A stretch of 64,000 bases of DNA, taken from the NCBI RefSeq assembly GCF_000710915.1, contig NZ_BAUA01000150.1:1-64000 (forward strand), read 5' to 3'. Below, piece after piece: positions 8,160 through 16,164 of this stretch. The DNA is from Nocardia brasiliensis IFM 10847. GTDB lineage: Bacteria > Actinomycetota > Actinomycetes > Mycobacteriales > Mycobacteriaceae. Position 1 is the first letter of the stretch; each line of letters starts with the position of its first letter. The notes under the pieces are model-generated. The model made no database searches and was not told where the DNA came from. It saw only the letters and a program-made list of their open reading frames with translations. A program made the translations under genes and the position numbers.

Positions 8160-9773
8160 ATGACGGACATACTTTTTCGCGAGATCGACATCATCGACGG
8201 CACCGGTCTGCCGCGCTTCCGCGGCGACGTGCGCGTCGCCGACGGTCGCATCACCCAGATCACCGCCCCCGGTTCGTTCGCCGAGGCCGACCGGGTGGTC
8301 GAGACCGGACCCGGTGCCGTGCTGTGTCCCGGCTTCATCGACATGCACGCGCACTCGGATCTGCATCTGCTCACCGAGCCCGGGCATTTCGCCAAGATCA
8401 GCCAGGGCGTGACCACCGAGGTGATCGGACAGGACGGGCTGTCCTACGCCCCGATCGACGACGTCACCCTCGATGTGGTGCGCCGCCAGATCGCCGGGTG
8501 GAACGGCAATCCCACGGATCTCGACTTCTCCTGGCGCAGCGTGGCCGAGTACCTGGACCGCCTCGATCGCGGAATCACGCCCAACGCCGCCTATCTCGTG
8601 CCGCAGGGCACACTGCGGCTGCTGGTGGTCGGCGCGGACCAGCGTCCCGCGAGCGGCGACGAGATCCGGCGCATGCAGGAGCTGCTCGCCCAGGGATTGC
8701 GGGACGGCGCGGTCGGCATGTCCAGCGGGCTCACCTACACGCCCGGAATGTATGCCGACACCGGTGAATTGGCCGCCCTGTGCGAGGTGGTCGCGGAGTT
8801 CGGCGGCTTCTACGCGCCGCACACCCGCTCCTACGGTGCGGGCGCGCTCGAGGCGTACGCGGAGATGATCGGCCTCGCCCGGCGCACCGGCTGCGCGCTG
8901 CACCTCACACACGCCACGATGAACTTCCACGTGAACCGCGGTCGCGCACCGGAATTCCTGGCGCTGATCGACGAAGCCAGGGCCGAAGGTTGCGACATCA
9001 CCTTGGACACCTACCCCTACCTGCCCGGCGCCACCACGCTTTCGGCGCTGCTGCCGAGCTGGGCGATGTCCGGCGGTCCGGACGCGGCACTGGCGCGGCT
9101 CGACGATCCGGCGACGCGGGCGCGCATCGCCGAGGATGTCGACGTGCACGGGTCCGACGGCTGCCACGGCGTGACCGTCGAATGGGAGACCATCCAGATC
9201 AGCGGGGTCGCCAACGCGGACCTCGACGAGTACGTCGGCAAACGGATCGACGAGATCGCCGCCGAACGCGCGGTGGCCCCGGTCGAGGTGTTCTTCGAAC
9301 TGCTGCAACGCGATCAGCTCGCGACGGGCATCCTGCAGCACGTCGGGCACGAGGAGAACGTGCGCGCGATCATGGTGCACCCCGGGCACATGGGCGGCAG
9401 TGACGCGCTACTCGCGCCCGCCCGGCCGCACCCGCGCGCCTGGGGCACCTTCCCGCGTTACCTCGGCCGGTACGTGCGCGAACTCGGCGTGCTGGAGCTG
9501 GAGGACTGCGTACACCACCTGACCGGCCGCCCCGCGCAACGCCTGCGACTACGCGACCGCGGCCTCGTGTCCACCGGTTACGCAGCCGATCTCGTCGTGT
9601 TCGATCCGGCCTCGGTGATCGATACGGCTACCTTCGACGACCCCAAACAGCAGGCGCGCGGCATTACGCACGTGCTCGTCAACGGGCGCTTCGCCATCGA
9701 CGACGGCGCACCCACCGGCACGCTCGCCGGGCGGGCGCTGCGCATGGACGCCGCGCGAAAGGAGACAGTCTGA
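8160..9773 (+). CDS. N-acyl-D-amino-acid deacylase family amidohydrolase
   Basis: 537 residues, amidohydrolase superfamily, related to D-aminoacylase, which removes N-acyl groups from D-amino acids. The metal-site MHAHSD follows the first beta-strand (GFIDMHAHSDLH); later metal-site candidates are in LHLTHATM and HPGHMGGSDALL. Where classical D-aminoacylases have an Asn-Cys-Gly motif with a metal-binding Cys, this protein reads GQDGLSYAP, so it belongs to a variant subgroup and its substrate may differ. It starts 13 bp after the DSD-like stop, and its TGA overlaps the aldolase ATG by one base. In this operon it would release the free amino acid for the PLP enzyme. Confidence 0.9.
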   Translation: MTDILFREIDIIDGTGLPRFRGDVRVADGRITQITAPGSFAEADRVVETGPGAVLCPGFIDMHAHSDLHLLTEPGHFAKISQGVTTEVIGQDGLSYAPIDDVTLDVVRRQIAGWNGNPTDLDFSWRSVAEYLDRLDRGITPNAAYLVPQGTLRLLVVGADQRPASGDEIRRMQELLAQGLRDGAVGMSSGLTYTPGMYADTGELAALCEVVAEFGGFYAPHTRSYGAGALEAYAEMIGLARRTGCALHLTHATMNFHVNRGRAPEFLALIDEARAEGCDITLDTYPYLPGATTLSALLPSWAMSGGPDAALARLDDPATRARIAEDVDVHGSDGCHGVTVEWETIQISGVANADLDEYVGKRIDEIAAERAVAPVEVFFELLQRDQLATGILQHVGHEENVRAIMVHPGHMGGSDALLAPARPHPRAWGTFPRYLGRYVRELGVLELEDCVHHLTGRPAQRLRLRDRGLVSTGYAADLVVFDPASVIDTATFDDPKQQARGITHVLVNGRFAIDDGAPTGTLAGRALRMDAARKETV

Positions 9774-10402
9774 TGACCTCGGGCAGTACCGCCATGGCGG
9801 CCATCCGGGCCGACCGGGTGCTGAGTGTGGTTCGCGCGCCGGAGATTCCCGATCCGGTGGCACTGGCGCAGGCGCTGGCGTCGTCCGGTATCCGGGCGCT
9901 GGAACTCACCTTCACCACGCCGGGTGTGCTCGGCTATCTCACGGCCGCGCGGTCCGCCGCGCAGGCGGTACTCGGCGTCGGGACCGTGCTCACCGGTGAA
10001 CAGGCCAAGGCCGCGATCGACAGTGGTGCGCAGTTCCTGGTCACGCCGGGCCTGCGCACCGAGGTCGCCGAGGTGGCCGCGCGGCACGACATTCCGGTCG
10101 TGATGGGCGCATTCACGCCGAGCGAGGTGCTCACCGCGCTCGATCTCGGTGCGGCCGCGGTGAAGATCTTCCCCGCGCGAGCCCTCGGCCCCGGCTACCT
10201 GAAGGACCTGCGTGGTCCGTTTCCAGATGTTGCGCTCATCCCGTCGGGTGGCGTCAACGCGGGCAACGCCGCCGAATTCCTGGCCGCTGGCGCAGTCGCC
10301 GTCACGGCAGGCACCGATGTCGTTGCCCCTTCCGATGTCGCGGCGGGCCGGTGGACCGAAATCGCCGACCGCGCGGCGTCGTTCGTTCGATCCATGAATT
10401 GA
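9773..10402 (+). CDS. eda: 2-dehydro-3-deoxy-phosphogluconate (KDPG) aldolase
   Basis: 209 residues, class I KDPG/KHG aldolase, which splits KDPG into pyruvate and glyceraldehyde 3-phosphate. The Schiff-base lysine is K131 in AAVKIFPA, the catalytic glutamate is E44 in ALELTF, and GVGTVLT and PSGGVNAGN mark the carboxylate and phosphate sites. Length and motif order are standard. The start overlaps the deacylase stop (TGATG), implying translational coupling. With the divergent PfkB kinase it completes the end of an Entner-Doudoroff-like route. Confidence 0.94.
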   Translation: MTSGSTAMAAIRADRVLSVVRAPEIPDPVALAQALASSGIRALELTFTTPGVLGYLTAARSAAQAVLGVGTVLTGEQAKAAIDSGAQFLVTPGLRTEVAEVAARHDIPVVMGAFTPSEVLTALDLGAAAVKIFPARALGPGYLKDLRGPFPDVALIPSGGVNAGNAAEFLAAGAVAVTAGTDVVAPSDVAAGRWTEIADRAASFVRSMN

Positions 10403-10413
10403 GAGGTCTACCC

Positions 10414-11880
10414 ATGGGCGCCACCGTAGATTGGCTGCGCACCAGTACCCCGGGGCTGCTCGTGCTCTGCGGGCTCGCGATCGCAGTGCTGCTGTTCGCC
10501 ATCATCAAGGTCAAGCTGGAGCCGTTCATCGCGCTGCTGCTCACCGGGCTCGGGTTGGCGCTGGCCGCCGGCCTGCCGGTGTCGAAGATCGTCGGCACGG
10601 CGATCAAAGCCGGTGATTCCTTGCTGGAGACCGGATTCGGCGGCATCCTCGGGCATATCGCCGTCATCATCGGGCTCGGCACGGTGCTCGGCGCGATCCT
10701 GGAACGCTCCGGCGGCGCCGACGTGCTCACCGGCAAGCTGCTGAACCTGTTCGGCGAGAAGGGCGCCCCGTTCGCGATGGGCCTGCTCGGGCTCATCTTC
10801 GGTATCCCGGTCTTCTTCGATATCGGCATCTTCGTGCTCGCGCCGCTGATCTACGTGGCGGCCAAGCGCGGCGGGCGCTCGTTGGTGCTGTACGCGATGC
10901 CGATGCTGGCGGGTCTGTCGATGACGCACGCGTTCCTGCCGCCGCACCCGGGGCCGGTGGCGCTGGGCGGCCTGCTCGGGGTGAGCCTCGGCTGGCTGAT
11001 CCTGATGGGATTCGTCTGCGGTCTACCGGGTTTCGTCGCGGCGGGCATCGTCTGGGGTAGCTACATCGGCAAGCGCGTGCACGTCGAGGTGCCCGACGAG
11101 TTCCTGGTCACCAAGGAGAAGGAAACCGCTCCCGATGAGGGGGAGCGGATTTCCGACGGCACCGGCGGCGGCACCGGCACGGCGACCAAGACCGTGACGG
11201 CCACGCCGCCGTCGGTGGGCCTGATCGGCGCGATCATCGCGATTCCGCTGGTGTTGATCCTGGGCGCCACCTTCGGTACCCAGTTGCTGGACAAGGACTC
11301 TCAGCTGCTGCAGGTGCTGACCTTCTTCGGCACGCCCGCCGTCGCGTTGCTGATCGCGGTGCTCATCGCGTTCTACGTGCTCGGCGTGCGCCGCGGTTCC
11401 ACCGTGCAGGAGCTCAGCGAGCTCACCGCCGAATCGCTGCGGCCGGTCGGCATGCTGCTGCTGGTGGTCGGTGCGGGTGCGTTCTTCGGAAAGGTCATCT
11501 CCGCCACCGGGATCGGCACCGCGCTGGCCGACACCATGTCCGCGGCCGGGCTGCCGGTGATCGTGCTCGCCTACATCATCAGCTGTGGTCTGCGCATCGC
11601 GCAGGGCTCGGCAACGGTCGCCATCGTGACCACCGGCGGTATCGTCGCGCCGCTGGTGGCCGATCACGGCTACTCGCAGATGTCGATCGCGCTGATCGCC
11701 ATGGCGATCGCCGCGGGCTCGATCATCCTCAGCCACGTCAACGACGGTGGTTTCTGGATCATCGCGAAGTTCTTCAACCTGACCGTCAAACAGACCCTGC
11801 AGACCTGGACCGTCCTCGAAACCATTCTCTCGGTGGTGAGTTTCGCGGTCGCCGCGGTGCTGTTCGCCATCGTCAGCTGA
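10414..11880 (+). CDS. GntP family sugar-acid permease
   Basis: 488 residues, almost entirely hydrophobic, with a dozen or more membrane helices in the plasma membrane. GntP-type features include the early GFGGILGHIAVIIGLGTVLG segment, HAFLPPHPGPVA, and late HVNDGGFWIIAKFFNL. GntP transporters are proton symporters for gluconate and related acids. The start is the ATG at 10414 (GAGAGG, spacing 9), 11 bp after the aldolase stop; an in-frame ATG at 10351 lies inside the aldolase gene. As last gene of the operon it probably imports the pathway substrate, an acid possibly still N-acylated (inference). Its end overlaps the convergent TetR gene by 8 bp. Confidence 0.93.
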   Translation: MGATVDWLRTSTPGLLVLCGLAIAVLLFAIIKVKLEPFIALLLTGLGLALAAGLPVSKIVGTAIKAGDSLLETGFGGILGHIAVIIGLGTVLGAILERSGGADVLTGKLLNLFGEKGAPFAMGLLGLIFGIPVFFDIGIFVLAPLIYVAAKRGGRSLVLYAMPMLAGLSMTHAFLPPHPGPVALGGLLGVSLGWLILMGFVCGLPGFVAAGIVWGSYIGKRVHVEVPDEFLVTKEKETAPDEGERISDGTGGGTGTATKTVTATPPSVGLIGAIIAIPLVLILGATFGTQLLDKDSQLLQVLTFFGTPAVALLIAVLIAFYVLGVRRGSTVQELSELTAESLRPVGMLLLVVGAGAFFGKVISATGIGTALADTMSAAGLPVIVLAYIISCGLRIAQGSATVAIVTTGGIVAPLVADHGYSQMSIALIAMAIAAGSIILSHVNDGGFWIIAKFFNLTVKQTLQTWTVLETILSVVSFAVAAVLFAIVS

Positions 11881-12424
11881 GCAGCAGCGCGCGGACCAAC
11901 CGGTCCACCACCCGCTGTGCGTCGAACTCCGTTGCGGGGCCGGCCAACTGGTGTAGCACCACGCCGTCGAGACAGTCGACGAGCAGCTTCGCCACGTCCG
12001 GCCCCGCGTCGACGTTGCCGAGCATGGTGCGAATCCAGTCCGTCAGTCGTTCGTTTCCGCGCCGCACCGCGGCCTGCGTTGCCGGGGAGTCCTGTGCCTC
12101 CAGGAACAGGGCGTACCTGGCGAGGGTTCGGGTGCGGTCGGTGGTGATCGCATGCGTGACGAACAGAGCGATGCTCTCGACGAGCTGGTCGAGGGTGCTC
12201 GGCGCCGGCACCCGGCTCAGTGCGTCCCAGTCGGCGTAGTCGCGCTCTTCCAGGCGTTGGGCCACGCCGGAGAGCAGGGCGTCCCGCGACCGGAAATAGT
12301 TCGAGGTCGAGCCGGTGGGCATCCCCGCCGCCTCGTCGACCGCGCGATGGGTGAGCGCGCGAGAACCACGCGATCCCAGCAGCTCGATCGCGGCATCCAG
12401 GACGATTTCCCGCTTCGTAGGCAC
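11873..12424 (-). CDS. TetR family transcriptional regulator
   Basis: 183 residues. The N-terminal TetR HTH is clear (VLDAAIELLGSRGSRALTHR followed by AVDEAAGMPTGSTSNYFRSR); the C-terminal ligand domain is divergent, as usual. The start is a GTG at 12424. It is transcribed away from the FAD monooxygenase gene, and the 100-bp gap between them holds three matching palindromes. It therefore probably represses both itself and that gene. The ligand is unknown but is likely a substrate or inducer of the monooxygenase. Confidence 0.93.
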   Translation of the reverse strand: MPTKREIVLDAAIELLGSRGSRALTHRAVDEAAGMPTGSTSNYFRSRDALLSGVAQRLEERDYADWDALSRVPAPSTLDQLVESIALFVTHAITTDRTRTLARYALFLEAQDSPATQAAVRRGNERLTDWIRTMLGNVDAGPDVAKLLVDCLDGVVLHQLAGPATEFDAQRVVDRLVRALLLS

Positions 12425-12432
12425 GCTGAGAT

Positions 12433-12487
12433 ACTACACCGGTAGTGAATTGCACTACAGAAGTAGTTTATGGACTACATATGTAGT
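12433..12487. promoter_or_regulatory. Three tandem operators ACTAC-N4-GTAGT
   Basis: Three 14-bp palindromes with identical arms lie at 12433-12446 (spacer ACCG), 12454-12467 (AGAA) and 12474-12487 (ATAT). Their centres are 21 and 20 bp apart, about two helical turns, so dimers would bind on one face of the DNA. They fill the divergent promoter between the TetR and FAD monooxygenase genes, and the TetR protein is the obvious binder. Confidence 0.85.
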
Positions 12488-12524
12488 AACTTAGCCGTCA
12501 GCTGATAGCGGGAGGAGTCGGACG

Positions 12525-13625
12525 ATGGCAAAGGTGATCATTGTCGGCGGTGGCATCGGGGGACTGGCGACCGCGGTCGCGTTCACGCGGCAGGGGTGGG
12601 ACGTCGAGGTGCTCGAACGAGCCGCCGCTATCACCGCGCTCGGCGCGGGACTTTCGCTCTGGCCCAACGCTCTTCGTGCGCTCGATGCGCTGGGCCTGGG
12701 CGCGCAGGTGCGATCACGGGCGGTCGAAGGGGGTTTGGCCGGGATCCGGGACAGCAGGGGAGCCTGGCTCTCGCGCGTGGACAGCGCGGCGATCCGGGCG
12801 CGCTACGGCAGTCCGATCATGCTGCATCGCGCCGACCTGCTCCGCCTCCTGCGCGCCGAGCTGCCCGAAAAGGTGCTGCGCACCGGCATTTCGGTGCGTG
12901 CGGCGCGTCCCGACGGTACCGTCGTGCACGACGCGGGCACTTCGACGGGCGATCTGGTCGTCGGCGCCGACGGAATCCGCAGCGTCGTGCGGCGCGCGGT
13001 GTGCGGCGACGTCATGCCACGCTACAGCGGCTACACCGCGTGGCGGGTGGTGGTGACGCCGACCGAGCCGATCACGGGTATGGCCGAAACCTGGGGACGC
13101 GGTGAACGTTTCGGCTACGGGGCGCTGGCCGACGGCCGTGTCTACTGTTTCGCCACCGCCGATATGCCGGCGGGCACACCGGGTGACGGACTCGCCGAAC
13201 TCCGCCGCCGATTCGGCGACTGGCACGCACCGATTCCGGAACTGCTCGCCGCCGCAATGGAATCCGCCGTACTGAAGCACGATCTATACGACCTGCCCGC
13301 GCTGCCGGCCTTTGTCGCGGGCCGCATCGCGTTGCTCGGTGACGCCGCGCACGCGATGACCCCCAACCTCGGTCAAGGCGCCTGTCAGGCGCTGGAGGAC
13401 GCGGTGATCCTGGCCCGCGTCGCCGCCGCGGATACCGGCCTCGCCCGGTACGACCGAGAACGCAGGCGGCGCACTCAGATGATCGTCACGCGCTCGCGCC
13501 GGGTCGGCACCGTCGCTCAACTGTCCTCGGCGCCTGCGGTATTCGCGCGCAACCTGCTGCTGCGGCTGACGCCCGCGGCGGTGCAGACGAAATCGTTCGC
13601 CCCGGTGCTCGATTGGACCTGCTGA
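12525..13625 (+). CDS. FAD-dependent monooxygenase (aromatic hydroxylase family)
   Basis: 366 residues, class A flavin monooxygenase. The FAD-binding Rossmann motif VGGGIGGLATAVAF is at the N-terminus, a DG-like motif GADGIRSVVRRAV is in the middle, and GDAAHAMTPNLGQGACQALEDA binds FAD near the end. Relatives hydroxylate aromatic compounds with NAD(P)H and oxygen. GGAGGAG precedes the ATG at 12525. It is divergent from a TetR gene and controlled by the triple operator, so it is probably induced by its substrate, perhaps for detoxification. The substrate is not identifiable. Confidence 0.92.
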   Translation: MAKVIIVGGGIGGLATAVAFTRQGWDVEVLERAAAITALGAGLSLWPNALRALDALGLGAQVRSRAVEGGLAGIRDSRGAWLSRVDSAAIRARYGSPIMLHRADLLRLLRAELPEKVLRTGISVRAARPDGTVVHDAGTSTGDLVVGADGIRSVVRRAVCGDVMPRYSGYTAWRVVVTPTEPITGMAETWGRGERFGYGALADGRVYCFATADMPAGTPGDGLAELRRRFGDWHAPIPELLAAAMESAVLKHDLYDLPALPAFVAGRIALLGDAAHAMTPNLGQGACQALEDAVILARVAAADTGLARYDRERRRRTQMIVTRSRRVGTVAQLSSAPAVFARNLLLRLTPAAVQTKSFAPVLDWTC

Positions 13626-13630
13626 CCCGG

Positions 13631-14593
13631 TTAGGACCAATCACGCAGTGCGTCGGTGCAACGTGCGGCCTGGGTGCGCAACGCGGTGACCAGTTCCGGT
13701 GGGCCGCTGAGCAGCGTGAAGTCCAGGTTGCTCGAGGTGATCATCCAGACCAGGTCCGCCGGGGTCTCGGCGCCGACGAGCAGGCGACAGGAGTCGGCGT
13801 CCACCGGTTCCAGCACGCCCATGCCCGGCCAGATGCGATCTGCCGCGGCCGCCGCGGAGCAGTGCAGCAGTACGGTCGCCCGGCACGGCCAGGAGTTCGT
13901 GGACAACTGCCGCGAAAGATACTCGGCCACATCGCCTTCCGGTGGTTCGCGGGGGGTGAAGCGGGGACCGGTCGGGATGCGCGGGGTGAGGCGGTCGGCC
14001 CGGAAGGTGCGCCAGTCGCCACGATCGATATCCCACGCCACCAGGTACCAGCGGCGACTGAAATGCACCAGGTTGTGCGGCTCCACCTTGCGGATGGTCG
14101 ACGTGCCGTCGTGCGCGCGGTAGTCGAAGCGGAGCCCTTCGTGCCGCTGGCAGGCCTCCGCGATGGCCATCAACGTCTCCGGCCGCACCGCCGCGCCGGG
14201 CGCCCCGACCCGTACGGTGGCCGCGCGCAGGGTGCGCACCCGATGCCGCAGTCGCGGCGGCAGCACCTGTTCCAGTTTGGTGAGCGCGCGCAGCGAAGAT
14301 TCCTCGATGCCCGCCACCGTGGCGTCCGAGGCGCTGCGCAGCCCCACCGCCACGGCGACGGCCTCCTCGTCGTCGAGCAGCAGCGGCGGCAGTGCCGCGC
14401 CCGCGCCGAGCCGATAGCCTCCGGTGCCCTGTGTCGCGTCCACCGGATAGCCGAGCTCCCGCAGCCGCTCGACATCGCGGCGCACCGTGCGCCCGGTGAC
14501 GCCGAGGCGCTGCGCGAGTTCCGCACCGGTCCAATCCCGGTGCGTCTGCAACAGAGCCAACAGTTTCAGCAGCCGTGCCGACGTCTCCAACAT
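13631..14593 (-). CDS. HTH/WYL domain transcriptional regulator
   Basis: 320 residues. An HTH_11-type DNA-binding domain (about 5-60; LAQRLGVTGRTVRRDVERLRELG) is followed by a WYL domain (about 140-220; LRFDYRAHDGT, then HFSRRWYLVAWDIDRGDWRTF with the Trp-Tyr-Leu motif) and a C-terminal extension. WYL domains sense ligands, often nucleic acids or small effectors. It lies tail-to-tail with the monooxygenase and 37 bp downstream of a second WYL regulator on the same strand. A 21-bp palindrome just upstream is a candidate autoregulatory site. Confidence 0.93.
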   Translation of the reverse strand: MLETSARLLKLLALLQTHRDWTGAELAQRLGVTGRTVRRDVERLRELGYPVDATQGTGGYRLGAGAALPPLLLDDEEAVAVAVGLRSASDATVAGIEESSLRALTKLEQVLPPRLRHRVRTLRAATVRVGAPGAAVRPETLMAIAEACQRHEGLRFDYRAHDGTSTIRKVEPHNLVHFSRRWYLVAWDIDRGDWRTFRADRLTPRIPTGPRFTPREPPEGDVAEYLSRQLSTNSWPCRATVLLHCSAAAAADRIWPGMGVLEPVDADSCRLLVGAETPADLVWMITSSNLDFTLLSGPPELVTALRTQAARCTDALRDWS

Positions 14594-14613
14594 TGCTTCA
14601 CCCTGCCACCGAC

Positions 14614-14634
14614 TTAGGAACGTTACGGTCCTAA
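14614..14634. promoter_or_regulatory. 21-bp near-perfect palindrome upstream of WYL regulator
   Basis: TTAGGA...TCCTAA with inner CGT/ACG arms, symmetrical except for one base pair. It sits 21-41 bp upstream of the WYL start at 14593 and overlaps the stop codon of the next gene. Autoregulation is inferred from position. Confidence 0.5.
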
Positions 14635-15602
14635 CCCGAATGGTAGCGGGCGTGCATGCGGGCGGCGGTCTCGGCCAGCCGCGCGCGCAGTTCCGGCGGG
14701 TCCAGCACCTCGATGAACTCGCCGAGCGGCAGGATGGCGTGCGCGAGCACGTCCCAGGCTTCCGAGGCCAGGGTCAGTTCGACCCAGCCCTCGGCGTCGG
14801 GTTCGGTCGCCGAGGCCAGCGCCTCCGCGACCGCCGCGGGTTCGTGCCACAGGCGCAGCAGGCGTAGGTGGGTCGCGGCGATCCGGCAGCGGGAGCGGAC
14901 CCGCAGCATTGATTGCGCGAAATCTTCGGCCGCCGCGGACCAATGCGCGGACAGGTCGAAATCGGCCGGCCGCGTGAAGGATTCGCCGTTCGGTTCGGCC
15001 GAGACGATGCGACTGACCCGATAGGAGCGGACCCCGGCGCCATCGCGCGCGACGAGGTACCAGGTGCCCGCCTTCATGACCAGACCGAGCGGGTCCAGCA
15101 GGCGCTCGACGACCTTGTCCTTGCGGCCGTAGCGCAGGTGCAGGCGGCGGTCGTGCCAGAGCGCGTCGGCGACGGTGTTGAGGGTGGGCGTTTCATCGGG
15201 GCGGTGGAACCAGCCCGGTGCGTCGATGTGGATACGCTCGGCGATTCTGGTTGCGCGGCCGCGCAATTCGGGTGGTAGCGCGGCGAGCACCTTGAGCTGT
15301 GCGGTCGCGAGCACCGTACCGAGGCCGAGATCGGCTGCCGCGCCTGGTAATCCGGTGAGCAGCACGGCGTCGGCCTCGTCGGTGGTCAACCCGGTGAGCC
15401 GGGTTCGGTAGCCATCGATCAGTTGCACGCCGCCCGCCCGCCCCGGCTCGCTGTACACCGGCACGCCCGCCGCGGACAGCGCCTCGATATCCCGGTACAC
15501 CGTGCGCACCGACACCTCGAGCTCCTTGGCGAGCGCACCGGCGGTCGATCGCCCCCTGGTCTGCAAGAGCAGCAGCAGTTGCACCAGTCGACTCGCGCGC
15601 AT
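14631..15602 (-). CDS. HTH/WYL domain transcriptional regulator, second copy
   Basis: 323 residues with the same architecture as its neighbour: HTH_11 (LAKELEVSVRTVYRDIEALS), then a WYL domain containing KAGTWYLVARDGAGVRSYRVSRI, and a C-terminal helical extension. The frame is open upstream to 15896, but MRASRL at 15602 matches the family start, and an upstream start would overlap the divergent gene. Divergent pairing with a split-barrel flavin protein is a common WYL context and suggests it controls that gene. Confidence 0.92.
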   Translation of the reverse strand: MRASRLVQLLLLLQTRGRSTAGALAKELEVSVRTVYRDIEALSAAGVPVYSEPGRAGGVQLIDGYRTRLTGLTTDEADAVLLTGLPGAAADLGLGTVLATAQLKVLAALPPELRGRATRIAERIHIDAPGWFHRPDETPTLNTVADALWHDRRLHLRYGRKDKVVERLLDPLGLVMKAGTWYLVARDGAGVRSYRVSRIVSAEPNGESFTRPADFDLSAHWSAAAEDFAQSMLRVRSRCRIAATHLRLLRLWHEPAAVAEALASATEPDAEGWVELTLASEAWDVLAHAILPLGEFIEVLDPPELRARLAETAARMHARYHSG

Positions 15603-15625
15603 GGATCCGAGAGTAACCGGAAAAG

Positions 15626-15658
15626 TTGACAGAAGATGGCAAGAATTGACCGTATTGT
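15626..15658 (+). promoter_or_regulatory. Promoter/operator of the split-barrel protein gene, probably leaderless
   Basis: TTGAC occurs twice exactly 20 bp apart (15626 and 15646), in a gap otherwise rich in A. TATTGT at 15653-15658 ends 7 nt before the ATG at 15666, which fits a -10 box for a leaderless transcript. The repeated TTGAC could be -35 elements or a direct-repeat site for the divergent WYL regulator. Confidence 0.45.
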
Positions 15659-15665
15659 CCAGTGC

Positions 15666-16157
15666 ATGACCACTTGGAGTGATTTCGCCGAAGAAGCACC
15701 GCATATCGCCGAACTGTTCGTGCGCCGGCACACCGCGACCGGCAACCTGTGCATGCTGGGCACGCTTCGCTCGGACGGGTTCCCGCGGATCAGCCCGGTG
15801 GAACCGCGGTTCTTCGAGGGCAATCTGGTGATCTCGGGGATGCCCGGCACGACGAAATTCCGTGACCTGGCGCGTGATCCGCGGTTCTGTCTGCACACCG
15901 CCACGGTCGACACCCAGGTCAGCGAGGGCGACGCCAAACTGTTCGGCACCGTCGTCGATCTACCCGACCGGCAGCTGCACGAGCGGTTCGCCCAGCACCT
16001 GTTCGACGAATCCGGGTTCGACATCCGCGGGCAGAAGTTCGACCACTTCTACATCGCCGACCTGAGCAGTGCCTCCACGGTCCAGGTGATCGACGATCAC
16101 CTGGACATCACGATCTGGAAGCCGGGGCAGGGCGAGCGGGTGGTACAGAAGCACTAG
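15666..16157 (+). CDS. Pyridoxamine 5'-phosphate oxidase-like split-barrel protein
   Basis: 163 residues with the flavin-binding split beta-barrel fold of the PNPOx/F420-dependent oxidoreductase group. Typical features are NLCMLGTLRSDGFPRISPVEP near the start, then GTTKFRDLARDPRFCLHTA, and a C-terminal strand ending in EPGQG-like residues. Members bind FMN, F420 or haem; this sequence does not show which. The ATG at 15666 follows a -10-like box by 7 nt, so the message may be leaderless. Probably regulated by the divergent WYL protein. Confidence 0.85.
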   Translation: MTTWSDFAEEAPHIAELFVRRHTATGNLCMLGTLRSDGFPRISPVEPRFFEGNLVISGMPGTTKFRDLARDPRFCLHTATVDTQVSEGDAKLFGTVVDLPDRQLHERFAQHLFDESGFDIRGQKFDHFYIADLSSASTVQVIDDHLDITIWKPGQGERVVQKH

Positions 16158-16164
16158 AACCGCG

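Noticed and set aside
5672..8416. A 914-codon minus-strand frame that includes the sugar kinase
   Set aside because: Only the last 347 codons are the PfkB kinase. The rest is antisense to the divergent DSD-like and deacylase genes.
7965..9389. Antisense frame of about 470 codons opposite the deacylase
   Set aside because: Shadow of a gene with strong amidohydrolase motifs; no start signal.
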